A stretch of DNA of 64,000 nucleotides. Origin: Hemileia vastatrix. Its lineage: Eukaryota; Basidiomycota; Pucciniomycetes; Pucciniales; Zaghouaniaceae. The DNA lies in the NCBI GenBank assembly GCA_030280995.1, contig JASXTE010000014.1, positions 1,170,656 through 1,234,655 of the forward strand, read 5' to 3'. Numbering within the stretch: the first letter of the stretch is position 1; each line of letters begins with the position of its first letter. The translations under genes were made by a program, and so were the position numbers. Below the pieces are notes generated by a model. That model did no database searches. It was not told the DNA's origin and saw nothing but the letters and a program-made list of their open reading frames with translations. Positions 44,448 to 53,968 of this stretch are shown here, in pieces.

Positions 44448-45520
44448 TGTGGTCTTCCAACATTGGCAGGGGCTTTTGTTGTGTGATTTGGCGCTGTGTG
44501 TGCATGTCTTAATTGACATCTGTTGAGGAATTGGGTATTTTTATGGTTTAATTCCGTGGATATTAGGTCTGTGGGTATGTGGGTACTATCATTGGATAGC
44601 CCTGGTTTTTCTCTATATTTTATGTCTTGTAGACATTTTTCATATTCTAAGTTTTAAGGGGTCATTTCCTCATTTTTCATTTAAAAAGATAGCTGTTTAA
44701 TTTTGTTTTTTGTGTTTTACAGGCTAACCTTAAGTCTTAGGGTTAAGTACTTAGTACCATTGGATAGGGCTAATTTAGCTCCATATTTCATGTCTCAATG
44801 TTGCTATAGTGAAATTCCGTGTTTTAAAGGTTTTTGTAGTTGTAGCTAATTTTTCTAAGTAGATTAGGTGTTTTTATTGGCTTTCTGGCTTCAGGGAGGC
44901 TGGGCCGCTTCAGGCGGCCCTCCCGCCTCTGTTTTAGAAGGTTGGGGAGCGCTTCTGGAGGGTTTTTATTCAATTTGGCAGGTACAGGCGCCAAATTTGT
45001 GGGTGTGCATGGGCTCTTAGATAGTGGTCTGTGTGTACATATTGAATAAGACAGTTTGGGGCAACTTTAATTATCATACAACCATCCGGAGGTGATATCA
45101 TTGTTCCTCACTCCGTTTTCACTGTTTTTTGGCCACAATTGGCTGTGTTTGTTGCAAGGTTAGTTCTTCATTTAACTCAACTTTGGCAACTGTTTTCTCT
45201 GTTATAGTCTTACAAGCTATAGCAAGTATTATTGCTGTCTCTGGTGTGGATTTGCAACCTACATCAAGTATCATTGCTTTCTCTGGTGTGGACACTGGTC
45301 TACATTTCAGTTCTTTGGTCTGGTAGTCTGTCTGTGGACTACATTCTTGGCTCATCAAGAAGTCAAGTGTGTTGAAAAGGGGCTTTAGCAAACAGGAACC
45401 AACTTACTTTAGCAAGTAAATCTCACTCTATTTTTCTTAAGGGACAGGGGATTTTCTCTCTGGTTTTTTCTCCAACTCCCTTGGTCAAGGCCTATAGCTA
45501 GTACTATAGGATTGTCTACA
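44448..45520 (+). repeat. Gypsy-1 3' LTR
   Basis: 1073 bp, same length and ends as the 5' LTR. Its open frames (for example 45119-45391 minus) are matched in the other LTR and have no recognisable domain. Confidence 0.95.
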
Positions 45521-45907
45521 GCAAGAGCTGGGGGATGTGGAAAATAGACTGGGGAGGTGAGTAATAGTTTAAGAATGTGAGAGAAAGGCTGGTGAGAGCT
45601 AATGGAGGTGAATGGGGTGAGTGAGGGGAATGGGAGGTGAGTGAGAGGTTTCAAAAGGGGTGGAGTTGTGTTAAAAGTGAAAATAGAGTGGAGGGCTTAA
45701 ACTTAGATTTTGAAGCTTAAAGGGTGTAGAAAATGTATCAGGAGGGCAATAAAAGGGTGGGGAGTGGTAATAGAATTAACAGAAATGACAAAGCAGAAAA
45801 ATTTGTGTGGAGAGATTGAGAGGTTGTCCATTGAGGCAGTGAAAAATGGAGAGTGAACTTTGTTCTTTGGGTGAACATCAGAGTCCACCCCCACAATCTA
45901 CAGCTCT
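45521..45907. repeat. Purine-rich right flank of Gypsy-1
   Basis: GGGGAGGTGAG-like repeats continue the repeat seen at 32215-32612 and then pass into purine-rich DNA. No gene. Confidence 0.6.
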
Positions 45908-46135
45908 CACTACCCAATATAGGGTGTGGACTTGCTAGCAAGTCCTGAACCTGAACTCATACTGAACCCATTCTGAACTCTACTTGAACACCCACCTAAA
46001 ACTGTTCTGCTGAGTTGTGTTCATCCCTGATTGTATGGTTCCTTTATCAATAGCTCAATGTCTGTTCAATCTGTGGTGAGTTTGGGTCCAAGGTTGCAGA
46101 ATCACTAGCAATTCTGCCCCCCATATTGTGTGGTG
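45908..46135 (-). mobile_element. CACTA-like MITE, copy 2 (inverted, 228 bp)
   Basis: Same family and same length as 138-365, in opposite orientation. It starts CACTACCCAATATAG and ends CATATTGTGTGGTG. It is flanked by TCT on both sides (45905-45907, 46136-46138), a 3-bp target duplication. The GGACTTGCTAGCAAGTCC palindrome is intact at one end and mutated at the other. Confidence 0.85.
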
Positions 46136-46854
46136 TCTATTCTACCAATATGGAAAACGATTAATAATTATTTTTTATTGATATTTTTGAACTTAAACCT
46201 ATAGTTTATATGTCTTTGTTTTATATTTTTGATTTAAAATGCACTTAAAGACTAAGAAAGTAATATAGTAAAATAATTGGTAATGAAATACTGTTTCCCT
46301 TTTTTACACAAGAATTCACAGAATGCTTCTGATAACTATACATGATATAAATAAATAATATAGTAGGAAAATTGTAGCAAAAATTTGAAAACTAGAACAA
46401 ACCATTTAAAGAAATTTTAAACTATTGAACTTATGTATTTTATGAGTTTATTGTATTTATTTTTAAATGTAATAGTAAAATATGTTGGTTATATTTCATA
46501 ATCAGAAATAATAAAAATACAAAAAAAAAAATCAGGTAATACGGTTTAAATTAAAAAATAAAAGCTTCAAATTCTTGGTTAAAAGGAGTTATAAATAAAA
46601 AGAACCACTGATCTTATTTTATATTTTTTTTAAAAAAAATAGAATAAAATCATTAGAGAGGTTAAAAGTGATGTTTTTGAGATAAATAGTATAATTTTCA
46701 GTCTTTTTAATGATAAAGTGAAATTCAAAATGAAAATGAAAATAAGTTTTATGAAACAATTTCCATGAATGGATCAGATTATTAATCTTCCCTTGTTATT
46801 ATATCTATAAATTATTCATTAAAATTTCACTATTATTCCAGCACAGACTCATCT

Positions 46855-46984
46855 GTTTTTGGTTAAGAGCTCAAGATGAGTTCAAAGTAAAGTTCAGCCT
46901 GGGTTCAGTCTGAGTCCAGTCTGAGTTCCATCTGACTTCAAGTTGCGGACTTGCTAGCAAGGCCGCCCCCCATATTGCGTGGTG
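46855..46984 (+). mobile_element. Right half of a CACTA-like MITE
   Basis: GAGTTCAG/GAGTCCAG repeats, then CGGACTTGCTAGCAAGG and CATATTGCGTGGTG. The left half is not identifiable. It abuts the Gypsy-1 fragment beginning at 46985 and interrupts that integrase frame. AT-rich DNA at 46140-46850 between it and copy 2 has no gene. Confidence 0.7.
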
Positions 46985-48130
46985 ATACACTCAATTTTTC
47001 AGTAAAATATCTTCCACATTCCTGGCATTCAAATTAATAAGAGGCTCTGCCTCTACCCAAACAGATAAATAATCTCTGGCTACAATTAGATATTTATATC
47101 TTCCCTCCTTAATATGAAAAGCATTCAAACTAACCCTACCAAAAAGAATTTTTTCACCAATTGCATGTATAGGCTCCTTTGGCCTCAAATAACTCCTCCT
47201 TTGACATTCTTCACATGAAAAAACTCATTTTTTTACAGTAAGCTTCATTCCTGGCCACCAAAATCTATCTGAAATTTGTCTATAGGTTTCACCAACTCCT
47301 CTATCCCCAAGATCTTCATGCAATGATTTCATAACCAATTCTTGCTCATTCTTTTGACTTATAACTTCTTAAGGATTTGAATACCTCCTCCTCATTAATA
47401 TTCTTCTGGAGAGATAAAATACTGGTGACTTCATTTTGATAGCCACCCACTAATCATTATCACTTTTATCTGGTCTTTCTAGCATTAATAATTATTTAAC
47501 TACTTTATAATAAACATCTTGAAAATCCATTAATATTATATCTACGGGCACTTCCCTATCTCCTAGATCACCTGCACATGAATGAGCCAATAATTTTAAT
47601 CCCAGACTTTGCCTTTTTATCATTAAAGATTTTGAATTTCCCATCTTTGAACCTTCCAACCTTTTATCAACCACATTTTCTTCTTTTTCTCTTTTACCCT
47701 TTTTAGCATCATCATCATCATCTTTGTCCAACCTACTTTTTACTAAATTTTTATAAACACCCAACCTCTCTTTAACCAAATTTTCTAAAACTCCAACATA
47801 TACACCATTCTACAAATTTTTACTATCCCACACAATTTAACCATCCTTATTCATATACACAACATCTTCAATATCTTTTTTACCAAATTTATCTACACCA
47901 TCATCAAACTCCCCAAGCACATAGTTTATCATATTTTTATTATTTTCCAGTTTATCCTCATTGTGGAGGTAATCATCCACTTTACTATCTACACATATTA
48001 ATCCTTCCAGTTAACCTAATTGGAGAGGTAAGGAAAGTCTTCAGCACCTTATGTACTGGCCTTTATTACAGGTATATCTTCATCAAATTCCTCCAAGTCA
48101 GAATCATCATAAAATGAAATTTTATTAGAA
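46985..48130 (-). pseudogene. Gypsy-1 fragment: RNase H tail to integrase
   Basis: Minus-strand remnant matching 38690-39590 of the full Gypsy-1. Order from 48130 down: SDLEEFDEDIPVIKAS (tail after RNase H), an acidic linker, VPVDIILMDFQD, then HEDLGDRGVGETYRQ...WWPGMK...SCEECQRR (integrase zinc domain) and FGRVSLNAFHIKEGRYKYL (core, with Asp of LDAVHI now Asn). Several stops interrupt it, and it breaks off at 46985 against a MITE end. It is the same orientation as the RT/RNase H fragment at 59728-60540 and lies downstream of it in the element, so both may come from one split copy. Confidence 0.85.
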
Positions 48131-48240
48131 TGAATAGTATAAAAATGGTTTGTTTAATTTCTATTTGTTTTTCTAAGATGATTCCATTCCTTTCTACATG
48201 CTATATAACATATTTCATATGTTTTATTATAATTTTATTA

Positions 48241-48335
48241 GGGGGTATCAATGTTCAGGGATCAGCAATTAAATTAATTGCGGATAAAAATCCTTATACC
48301 CCAATTATCTTCCGCAATTATTTTTGCTAATAATT
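48241..48335. repeat. Harbinger left TIR and subterminal inverted repeats
   Basis: The TIR (48241-48271) is followed by AATTGCGGATA ... TTCCGCAATTA, an inverted repeat of about 10 bp arms, and two CCCAATTAT/ATAATTGGG motifs. The CCGCAATTA motif also occurs in the right end (about 55579-55590). Subterminal repeats are the usual binding sites for the Myb-like partner of Harbinger transposases; applying that here is inference. Confidence 0.75.
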
Positions 48336-48605
48336 GGGTTATTAGACACTTTACGTGTCAATGTTCACCTCTTATCCGACATTTTTTTACTCAATTTTTC
48401 ATAACCAAATCTTGGACAACCTTCTGTCATAACCACATCTTGACCTACTTTCTGCCATAACCACATCTTGGACTACTCCCTGGATATGCCTTCTACCTTT
48501 CTGCGCACTTCCATTCTCATCCCATCCTGTTCATTCTATCCGCTCAGAGCCCCTCACCATCTCATCTGCTTGTTTCTGCTCCTTTTCATCTTCATTTATA
48601 ATAAC

Positions 48606-49955
48606 ATGCCTTGTCATCCTAGATCTTCTCAAAGGCAGCCATCACCCAGTTGTTCTTCAATTCCCACTACTTCCTCTTTCCCCCGCTTGGCCAAGAAATC
48701 AAAGACCGTTCAATTAAAAAAAGATGACCATCTCATTCTTATCAACTGGCTGAAAACCAAATCTAGCTATGATTCTTATTTTGGTACTGAGTATGCCACT
48801 AAAGTAGGATGGCCCCCCACATCAAAAGTTAATGGCTATCTTCTAATGGCAAATGAATTACGCAATAAGACCAATGGAAGGATTGATCTTTTGCCTATAC
48901 AGATGTCTGAATGCTTCAAGCATTACCGAGAAAAATACAAGAAGGCAAAGGCTCTTTCATCTTCCACTGGTTTTGGGATTACCAAAAACAATATAACTAA
49001 GGGCATAAAATCCATAGACGATAAACTTGATTCTTTATGTCCTTACTTTAAAGAGAAGGATTAAATTTTTGGAGAGCGAGCCAATTTTAATCCTGTAAAC
49101 ATGTTGGATGGTGAAGATCCTATATCTGAACATGATGTTGAAGCAAATCTTTTCCCATCTTCTTCCTCCACTCAAGCCTCCCCTCATTTGAATGAGACAT
49201 ATCTAGATAGCTTTTATGTAGATCCTATAGGTGATTTAACCCAACCAAATATAACTCAGGTCTGTTTCTTTTTTCTTTTATCTTATCATTTCTATTTTTT
49301 ATTTACTTATCTTTTTCTTATTTCTTAAAAGGCTGATGAACAAACCCAGGATCCTCAATCAACTGAGTCTGAAGCTAGTGACAATGATGAGGAGGAAAAT
49401 GCTACGTTGAACAAAAAGCAAAGGGCTTCAAGTAGTCTAAATTTCCTCTCCCAAAGAAGACGAAAAAGTGATACTTCATCACAAACACCTTTTTCTTCGA
49501 TGGAACAGTTTTTAGAGAAAGGTGATGCTGGTAAGTGATACCATACCTCTTATTACTTTACTCTACTTTTCTTCCACTTTATATTAATTTTTATTATCAC
49601 TCTAGAACAAGTGGAAATTTCTAAAGAGACTCTAAGCTTTGAAAAGAAGAAATACAAGCTCTCTTTAAGGAGGGATGACAGAGTACAAGATTTGGAAGAG
49701 AGGAAGTACAAGCTCTCCTTACGGAAGGATGATCAGGTCCAAGATTTGGAGGAGAAGAAGTTTGAGTTAACTCTTAGTATTGAAAAATCTAAAAAAGAGG
49801 AAAAAACACTCGAGCATCAAAACTTAATGGAACAGATGAAGTATAAGCATGATCTTCAAGAAAGTTCTAAAAAGAATGATTTCTTGATCAAATGCATTAA
49901 AGCAAACAAATCTGTTGAAGAAATAGAACATTTAATGAAATTTTTTGTTGACTAG
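48606..49955 (+). pseudogene. Harbinger Myb/SANT-like DNA-binding protein gene (one nonsense codon)
   Basis: Partner protein of a Harbinger transposase, expected to bind the element ends. Exons 48606-49259, 49332-49530 and 49606-49955; introns of 72 bp (GTCTGT...AAAAG) and 75 bp (GTAAGT...CTCTAG), both phase-compatible. I prefer the ATG at 48606 (MPCHPRSSQ) to 48468 because the added 46 residues are hydrophobic and lack similarity to such proteins. The Myb/trihelix-like domain lies at about residues 38-125 (KKDDHLILINWLK...SECFKHYREKYKKAK). A SIDDKLDSLCPYF...FGERANFNP block follows, then an acidic/Ser region and a C-terminal coiled coil with two near-identical YKLSLRxDDxVQDLEE repeats. TAA at 49062-49064 falls between KEKD and IFGERANF and would truncate it. 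Confidence 0.75.
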
Positions 49956-50099
49956 TTTCTTTTATTTATTTCACACTTCATGTGTTCATATTTATTTGTA
50001 CATAAATTTTACAATTATTTTCTGTATTTCTTGAAATTTCGTATTTTAATTTTAAATATTCTTTTTTTAAATAAAATTTTTAAGTCTCATTTGAAAATT

Positions 50100-50530
50100 T
50101 GACAATCTCCCACCCCTGGATTTTTTTGAAGTAAGGGGTGGGTATCACAAAAATTCTTTCATGTCATGAATCTTGAAAGTCTTATATGAAAATTTGGCTT
50201 TACTACCCCCTGCATTTTACCGGTATCCCCAAAATTCTTACAAGTCAAGAATTTCACAAGTCTTATAAGAAATTTTGGCAATACCCCCCCTGGATTTTAT
50301 TGAAGTAAGGGACGGGTATCACCAAAAAAATTTCACCAAAATATTTACAAGTCAAAAAAATTCTATATCTGTTTTAAAAAATTGGCAATACTCTCCCCTG
50401 GATTTTATTGAAGTAAGGGACGGGTATCACCAAAAAAATTTCACCAAAATATTTACAAGTCAAAAAATTTCTATATCTGTTTTAAAAAATTGGCAATACC
50501 CCCCCTGCATTTTATTGAAGTAAGGGGTGG
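50100..50530. repeat. Tandem repeat, ~108-bp unit, between convergent Harbinger genes
   Basis: About 3.5 units. Clear unit starts TTGGCAATAC are at 50275, 50382 and 50490, each followed by CCCCTGGATTTTATTGAAGT and GGGTATCACC. An older unit lies upstream. It sits in the 3' intergenic space between the Myb-like gene and the oxygenase gene and has no gene of its own; the 82-codon frame here is just the repeat. Confidence 0.9.
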
Positions 50531-50830
50531 AAGTCATCTAAATCTAATATAATTACATAAATTATTAAATAAATATCTAATATATATCAATTTCCCTAGT
50601 TTAAAGTAATGAAAATTCCTCAAGCCAAAATGCAGACCAAGTCAAGAAACAAAAGTTTGGGACTTTCCACAGGTATAGGCAAGAGGAACCCCATGAAAAA
50701 AATAAATGTTATCATGATTACCTGTTATACAACACAAGGTCGTTGGCCCATTACTTTAGTTGAGGAAATTGATATATAAAAAATATTTATTAAAAAGTTA
50801 TGAAAAAATATTAAATTTTTGATGACAACT

Positions 50831-52078
50831 CTAATCCCCATACTTTTTGGATCTAGATAAAGTTTTTTTAAATTGATTAACTTTACCTTCTTTCTTTACC
50901 TTGTTGATTCTTTGAATCAACTTTTGACTTATTTGAAAAGAACAACCAAAATGAGTGAAATCTTGACAGGACTCCAAACCAGGAGGAGCTTTGGTCGTTT
51001 GATGATTATCCTTAGAAGAATTCCAAATAGTTTCAATGATACCATTTCCCAAACCAAAATCAATGATGCACCGGTGGTCTAGAAAATATAAACCATGTCC
51101 TTTGATTTTAGCTGGAGATGGTATTGGTTGCCCAGTAATCGGTTTGATATATGAGAATATACCAAAAGTAAGAAAATTGGCATCATTGGTGTTGGTGTGA
51201 ATTTTATTGTGAAATCCAGAATGAGTGATAATAAAATTAGAAAATAAAAGATATTCGTGGCTGATATCTTCCCATTCAGAGTCACACCAATTCGGTATTC
51301 CAACTTTGGTTGCAAGTTCATGATTTTTTTCAAATGCTTTATTACAGAGCTTTTTGAGTCAAAGAGCAAGAAAAGAATTAAAGGAAGGTAGAGTGTCCCA
51401 TAAGCGAAAATCTTCATCTGTTTGTGCTTTAGTGATATTCTTGACCAATGAATATATGCCTATATAATTGAAATAAGTGAAATGATATTAAGAATGAAAC
51501 AAAAATTATTAGACATACCAAGAGAATATCCTTTGACAAAACCAGGTCTCCAACCAAAACCAATCATGATACCACCCAACAAATTCTTATTCCTTATAGG
51601 TAACCAAACCAAAGCCATTTGATAAAGAGTTGTGATAAGATTGGATAGTTGATTTAAAGCTTCATCTTTTACACCATTGAATGAATGAACTTCCAAAATG
51701 AATTGAGGCTTAAAAGTATTGCTGATAACTGCAACAACTCGATCATCACCAAATTCTGTTAGATATTTGATATCTTCTGGTAATTTTTTCAGATATTGAT
51801 TTTTTTTATCTACTTTAGTTTTATAAAAAAGATATTTGGGATATGCCTAAAATAACTTTCGCAGAGAATCTTTTTTTTAAATATCTTTTCTTCTGATGAG
51901 ACTGATTATCATTAATATTTTTTGATGATTTAGAAGATGATTGTATGGAAGTTGATTTCAAAGAAGATGATAGAGTTGATTTCAAAGAAGATGATAGAGA
52001 TGATAAAGATGAATATGATAAAGAAGATAAAGATGAAGATGAGAGAGAAGTAAGGGGTGAATCTGAAGAAGAAGACAT
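50831..52078 (-). pseudogene. Tet-like 2OG-Fe(II) oxygenase gene inside the Harbinger element
   Basis: Exon 1 runs 52078-51519 (MSSSSDSPLTS start; Ser-rich and basic N-terminus; one frameshift near 51838). An intron lies at 51460-51518 (59 bp, GTATGT...TATAG, phase 1). Exon 2 runs 51459-50831 with a single TGA at 51359-51361. Exon 2 shows the layout of the fungal Tet/JBP-like family: GFHNKIHTNTNDANFLTFGIF (metal-site region), then GLYFLDHRCIIDFG, GIIETIWNSS, DNHQTT (second His) and a THFGCSFQIS end block. The family oxidises 5-methylcytosine in its best-known members; substrate here is unknown. The usual HxD appears as HTN, so iron binding may be impaired or my alignment may be off by residues. 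Fungal Tet-like genes are known to ride on KDZ transposons; finding one between Harbinger TIRs is unusual. Confidence 0.7.
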
Positions 52079-52129
52079 TTTTTTGATCTGAAGAAAAATT
52101 AATTGTCTATAAAATTTCAACTCAATTTT

Positions 52130-52690
52130 TTTAAAAAAAAATTCCTACCTAATAATAAAAAAAGCTGTTTTTTTATTTGAAAAAAAAAATTGAAAAAAAA
52201 ACACCCAAAAAATCAGTAAAAATTTTTCCAAAAAAAAAATTTATAAAAAAGAAAAACCTGAGGTTTTATTTTAAAAAAAACAATAAAAGCAAAATCCTAT
52301 AAAAAAAATTAATAATTAAATTCATTCAAAAAAGAAAATTTCAGTAAAAATTAAATTAAAAGTGAACCTGAAGATTGGTTATTGAAAACCTTCTCACAAG
52401 ATCCTGAAAAAAAAAAAAAAAATACAGTAAAATCAAAATCAAAATCAAAAAAATTATTAAAATAAAAAAAAACCGAAAAATTATTTACTTGAAAAATTAA
52501 TTTTTAATTTAAAAACCTTTTTTTATTTGGAAATAAGAGGGACAGTCCTTAACAGAAAGAAATTTTTTTTTATTTCTATAATACTGCCAGCCAAAAAAAT
52601 TAAAAAATTAATCAAATTTACAAAAAAAAATTTGTTAGTATATTTATTTGAAAGTAGGTAACCCCTCTTTATCTTCCATAAATTTCCCCT
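52130..52690. other. A/T-run-rich spacer upstream of the oxygenase gene
   Basis: Dense runs of A and T (6-15 nt). Presumably the 5' flank and promoter region of the oxygenase gene. No open frame of note and no motif that I can single out. Confidence 0.5.
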
Positions 52691-52709
52691 ATTCCACTCC
52701 TTTATTTAT

Positions 52710-53560
52710 GTGAAATCCCCTTACAAATCCCTCCCTCCTTGCCTCAATAGTCCCCTCAAATCCTCTCCTTTCCTGCATCAAAAACCCCCTGAATACCCCT
52801 GCTTAATTCTCTCAAAACCCCCCAAAATTCCCCCCCAAATCCCCTCCCTTAGTTACCTTAATCCCCCCCTTTACCCTTCTTTATATATCCCAACCACCCC
52901 CCTTCACCTTTCTTTAGCCTCCTCAACCCCCCCCCCCCCCATTCCCCTCTCTTTAGCTGCCTCAAACCCCCCTTTCCCCCCCCTTCCACTCCCCTTACCC
53001 CTACCCACACCCTTACCTCCTCCTCTACCCCCCCCCCCCCCCTCGTTCTTAATGAACGATTGTTAGCGATTGTTCATTAAGAACGAGGGGAGGGGGGTAG
53101 AGGAGGAGGTAAGGGAGTGTGTAGGGGGGTAAAGTGAGTAGAAGGGGGGGAAGGGGGGGTGTTTGAGGAGCCTAAAGAGAGGGAAAGGGGGGGGTTTGAG
53201 GTGGGTAAAGAGAGGTGAAGGGGGGGATTTGAGGCAGCAAAAGAGAGGTGAAGGGGGAGGTTTGAGGCGGCAAAACAGAGGTGAAGGGGGGGGGTTGAGG
53301 GACATAAAAAGAGGGGAAGGGGCGAGTATTGAAGCACCTAAAAAGAGGGGAAGGGGGGGTGATGAGGGACCTAAAGAGGGGGGGAAGGGGGGGTGATGAG
53401 GGACCTAAAGAGGGGGGAAAGGGGGATTTGAGGCAGCTAAAAAGGGGGTAAAAAGGGGGTATTGAGACAGGTAAATAGAGGGAAAAAGGGGGGCCTTGAG
53501 GATGATAAAGAGAGGTGAAGGAGAGAAAAAAAAAACAAAAAAAAAGAGAAAAAAGAGAAA
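52710..53560. repeat. Pyrimidine/purine mirror arms forming a long hairpin
   Basis: 52710-53043 is almost pure pyrimidine-rich on the plus strand (long C-runs) and 53086-53530 almost pure purine. At the centre a near-perfect inverted repeat (arms about 50-60 bp, TTACCTCCTCCTCTACCCC...CGTTCTTAATGAAC) flanks a loop of about 14 nt (53061-53075). The purine arm is a minisatellite of about 36-40 bp (GGTTTGAGGCGGCAAAAGAG). Translated frames here are Pro/Leu or Gly/Arg repeats and not genes. Confidence 0.9.
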
Positions 53561-53580
53561 AAAACAAAACAAAAATTAGT

Positions 53581-53937
53581 TTACCCTAGAACAAAAATAA
53601 ATGAAGCACTTACAAAAAAAACAAAAAAATCAAAAAAATCATGATTAGCAAATAAAAAACCAAGAAAAAAGAAAAAAAATGACCTACCTGGTGAGTTGAG
53701 TTGAGAAAATAAATGCAACCAAAAAAACTGAGTGATGTTTGAGGAGAGGATGAAAAGGATATGAGTGATGAAAGAAAAAAAAATCACTGACAAAATATGC
53801 GATTTCATGTTGAGGAGGTGAAAGAAAACCAATGAGCCATCCAAAAAAAAGATATTCACCGTAAATTCAAAAAAAAAAATGAATATGCAACAAACCAAAA
53901 TACAAAACCAAGTGAATAACGTACACAAAGAGGACAT
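53581..53937 (-). other. T-rich 3' flank of the transposase gene, not a gene
   Basis: The 118-codon minus frame is almost entirely Phe/Leu/Ile from T-runs. I treat it as the downstream flank of the transposase gene. Confidence 0.6.
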
Positions 53938-53968
53938 TTGGAAAGTATGAAAACATAAAAATTAAAAA

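Larger units (their letters stand above)
32613..45520 (+). mobile_element. Full-length Gypsy-1 (Ty3/gypsy) retrotransposon, 12.9 kb
   Basis: Bounded by two 1073-bp LTRs (32613-33685, 44448-45520). A primer-binding site lies at 33690-33706, gag-protease at 33777-36156, RT-RNase H-integrase at 36790-40320, about 4.1 kb of accessory DNA at 40321-44447, and a polypurine tract just before the 3' LTR. Domain order PR-RT-RH-IN identifies Ty3/gypsy. The coding regions carry at least two frameshifts and two nonsense codons, so this copy is defective on its own. No 5-bp target duplication is seen (AGTGA left, GCAAG right), but the flanks are repetitive. Confidence 0.93.

Noticed and set aside
32608..45525. 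A 5-bp target duplication for the full Gypsy-1
   Set aside because: AGTGA and GCAAG do not match. The repetitive flank allows no confident alternative.
48468..48605. Upstream start of the Myb-like protein (46 extra residues)
   Set aside because: The extension is hydrophobic and unlike Harbinger partner proteins; ATG at 48606 begins the typical basic/Ser-rich N-terminus.
52710..53567. Several open frames of 77-131 codons (Pro-, Gly- or Arg-rich)
   Set aside because: They are translations of the pyrimidine/purine minisatellite arms, repeat with the DNA unit, and occur on both strands and in several frames.
53581..53937. 118-codon Phe-rich frame
   Set aside because: T-run translation downstream of the transposase, with no complexity.
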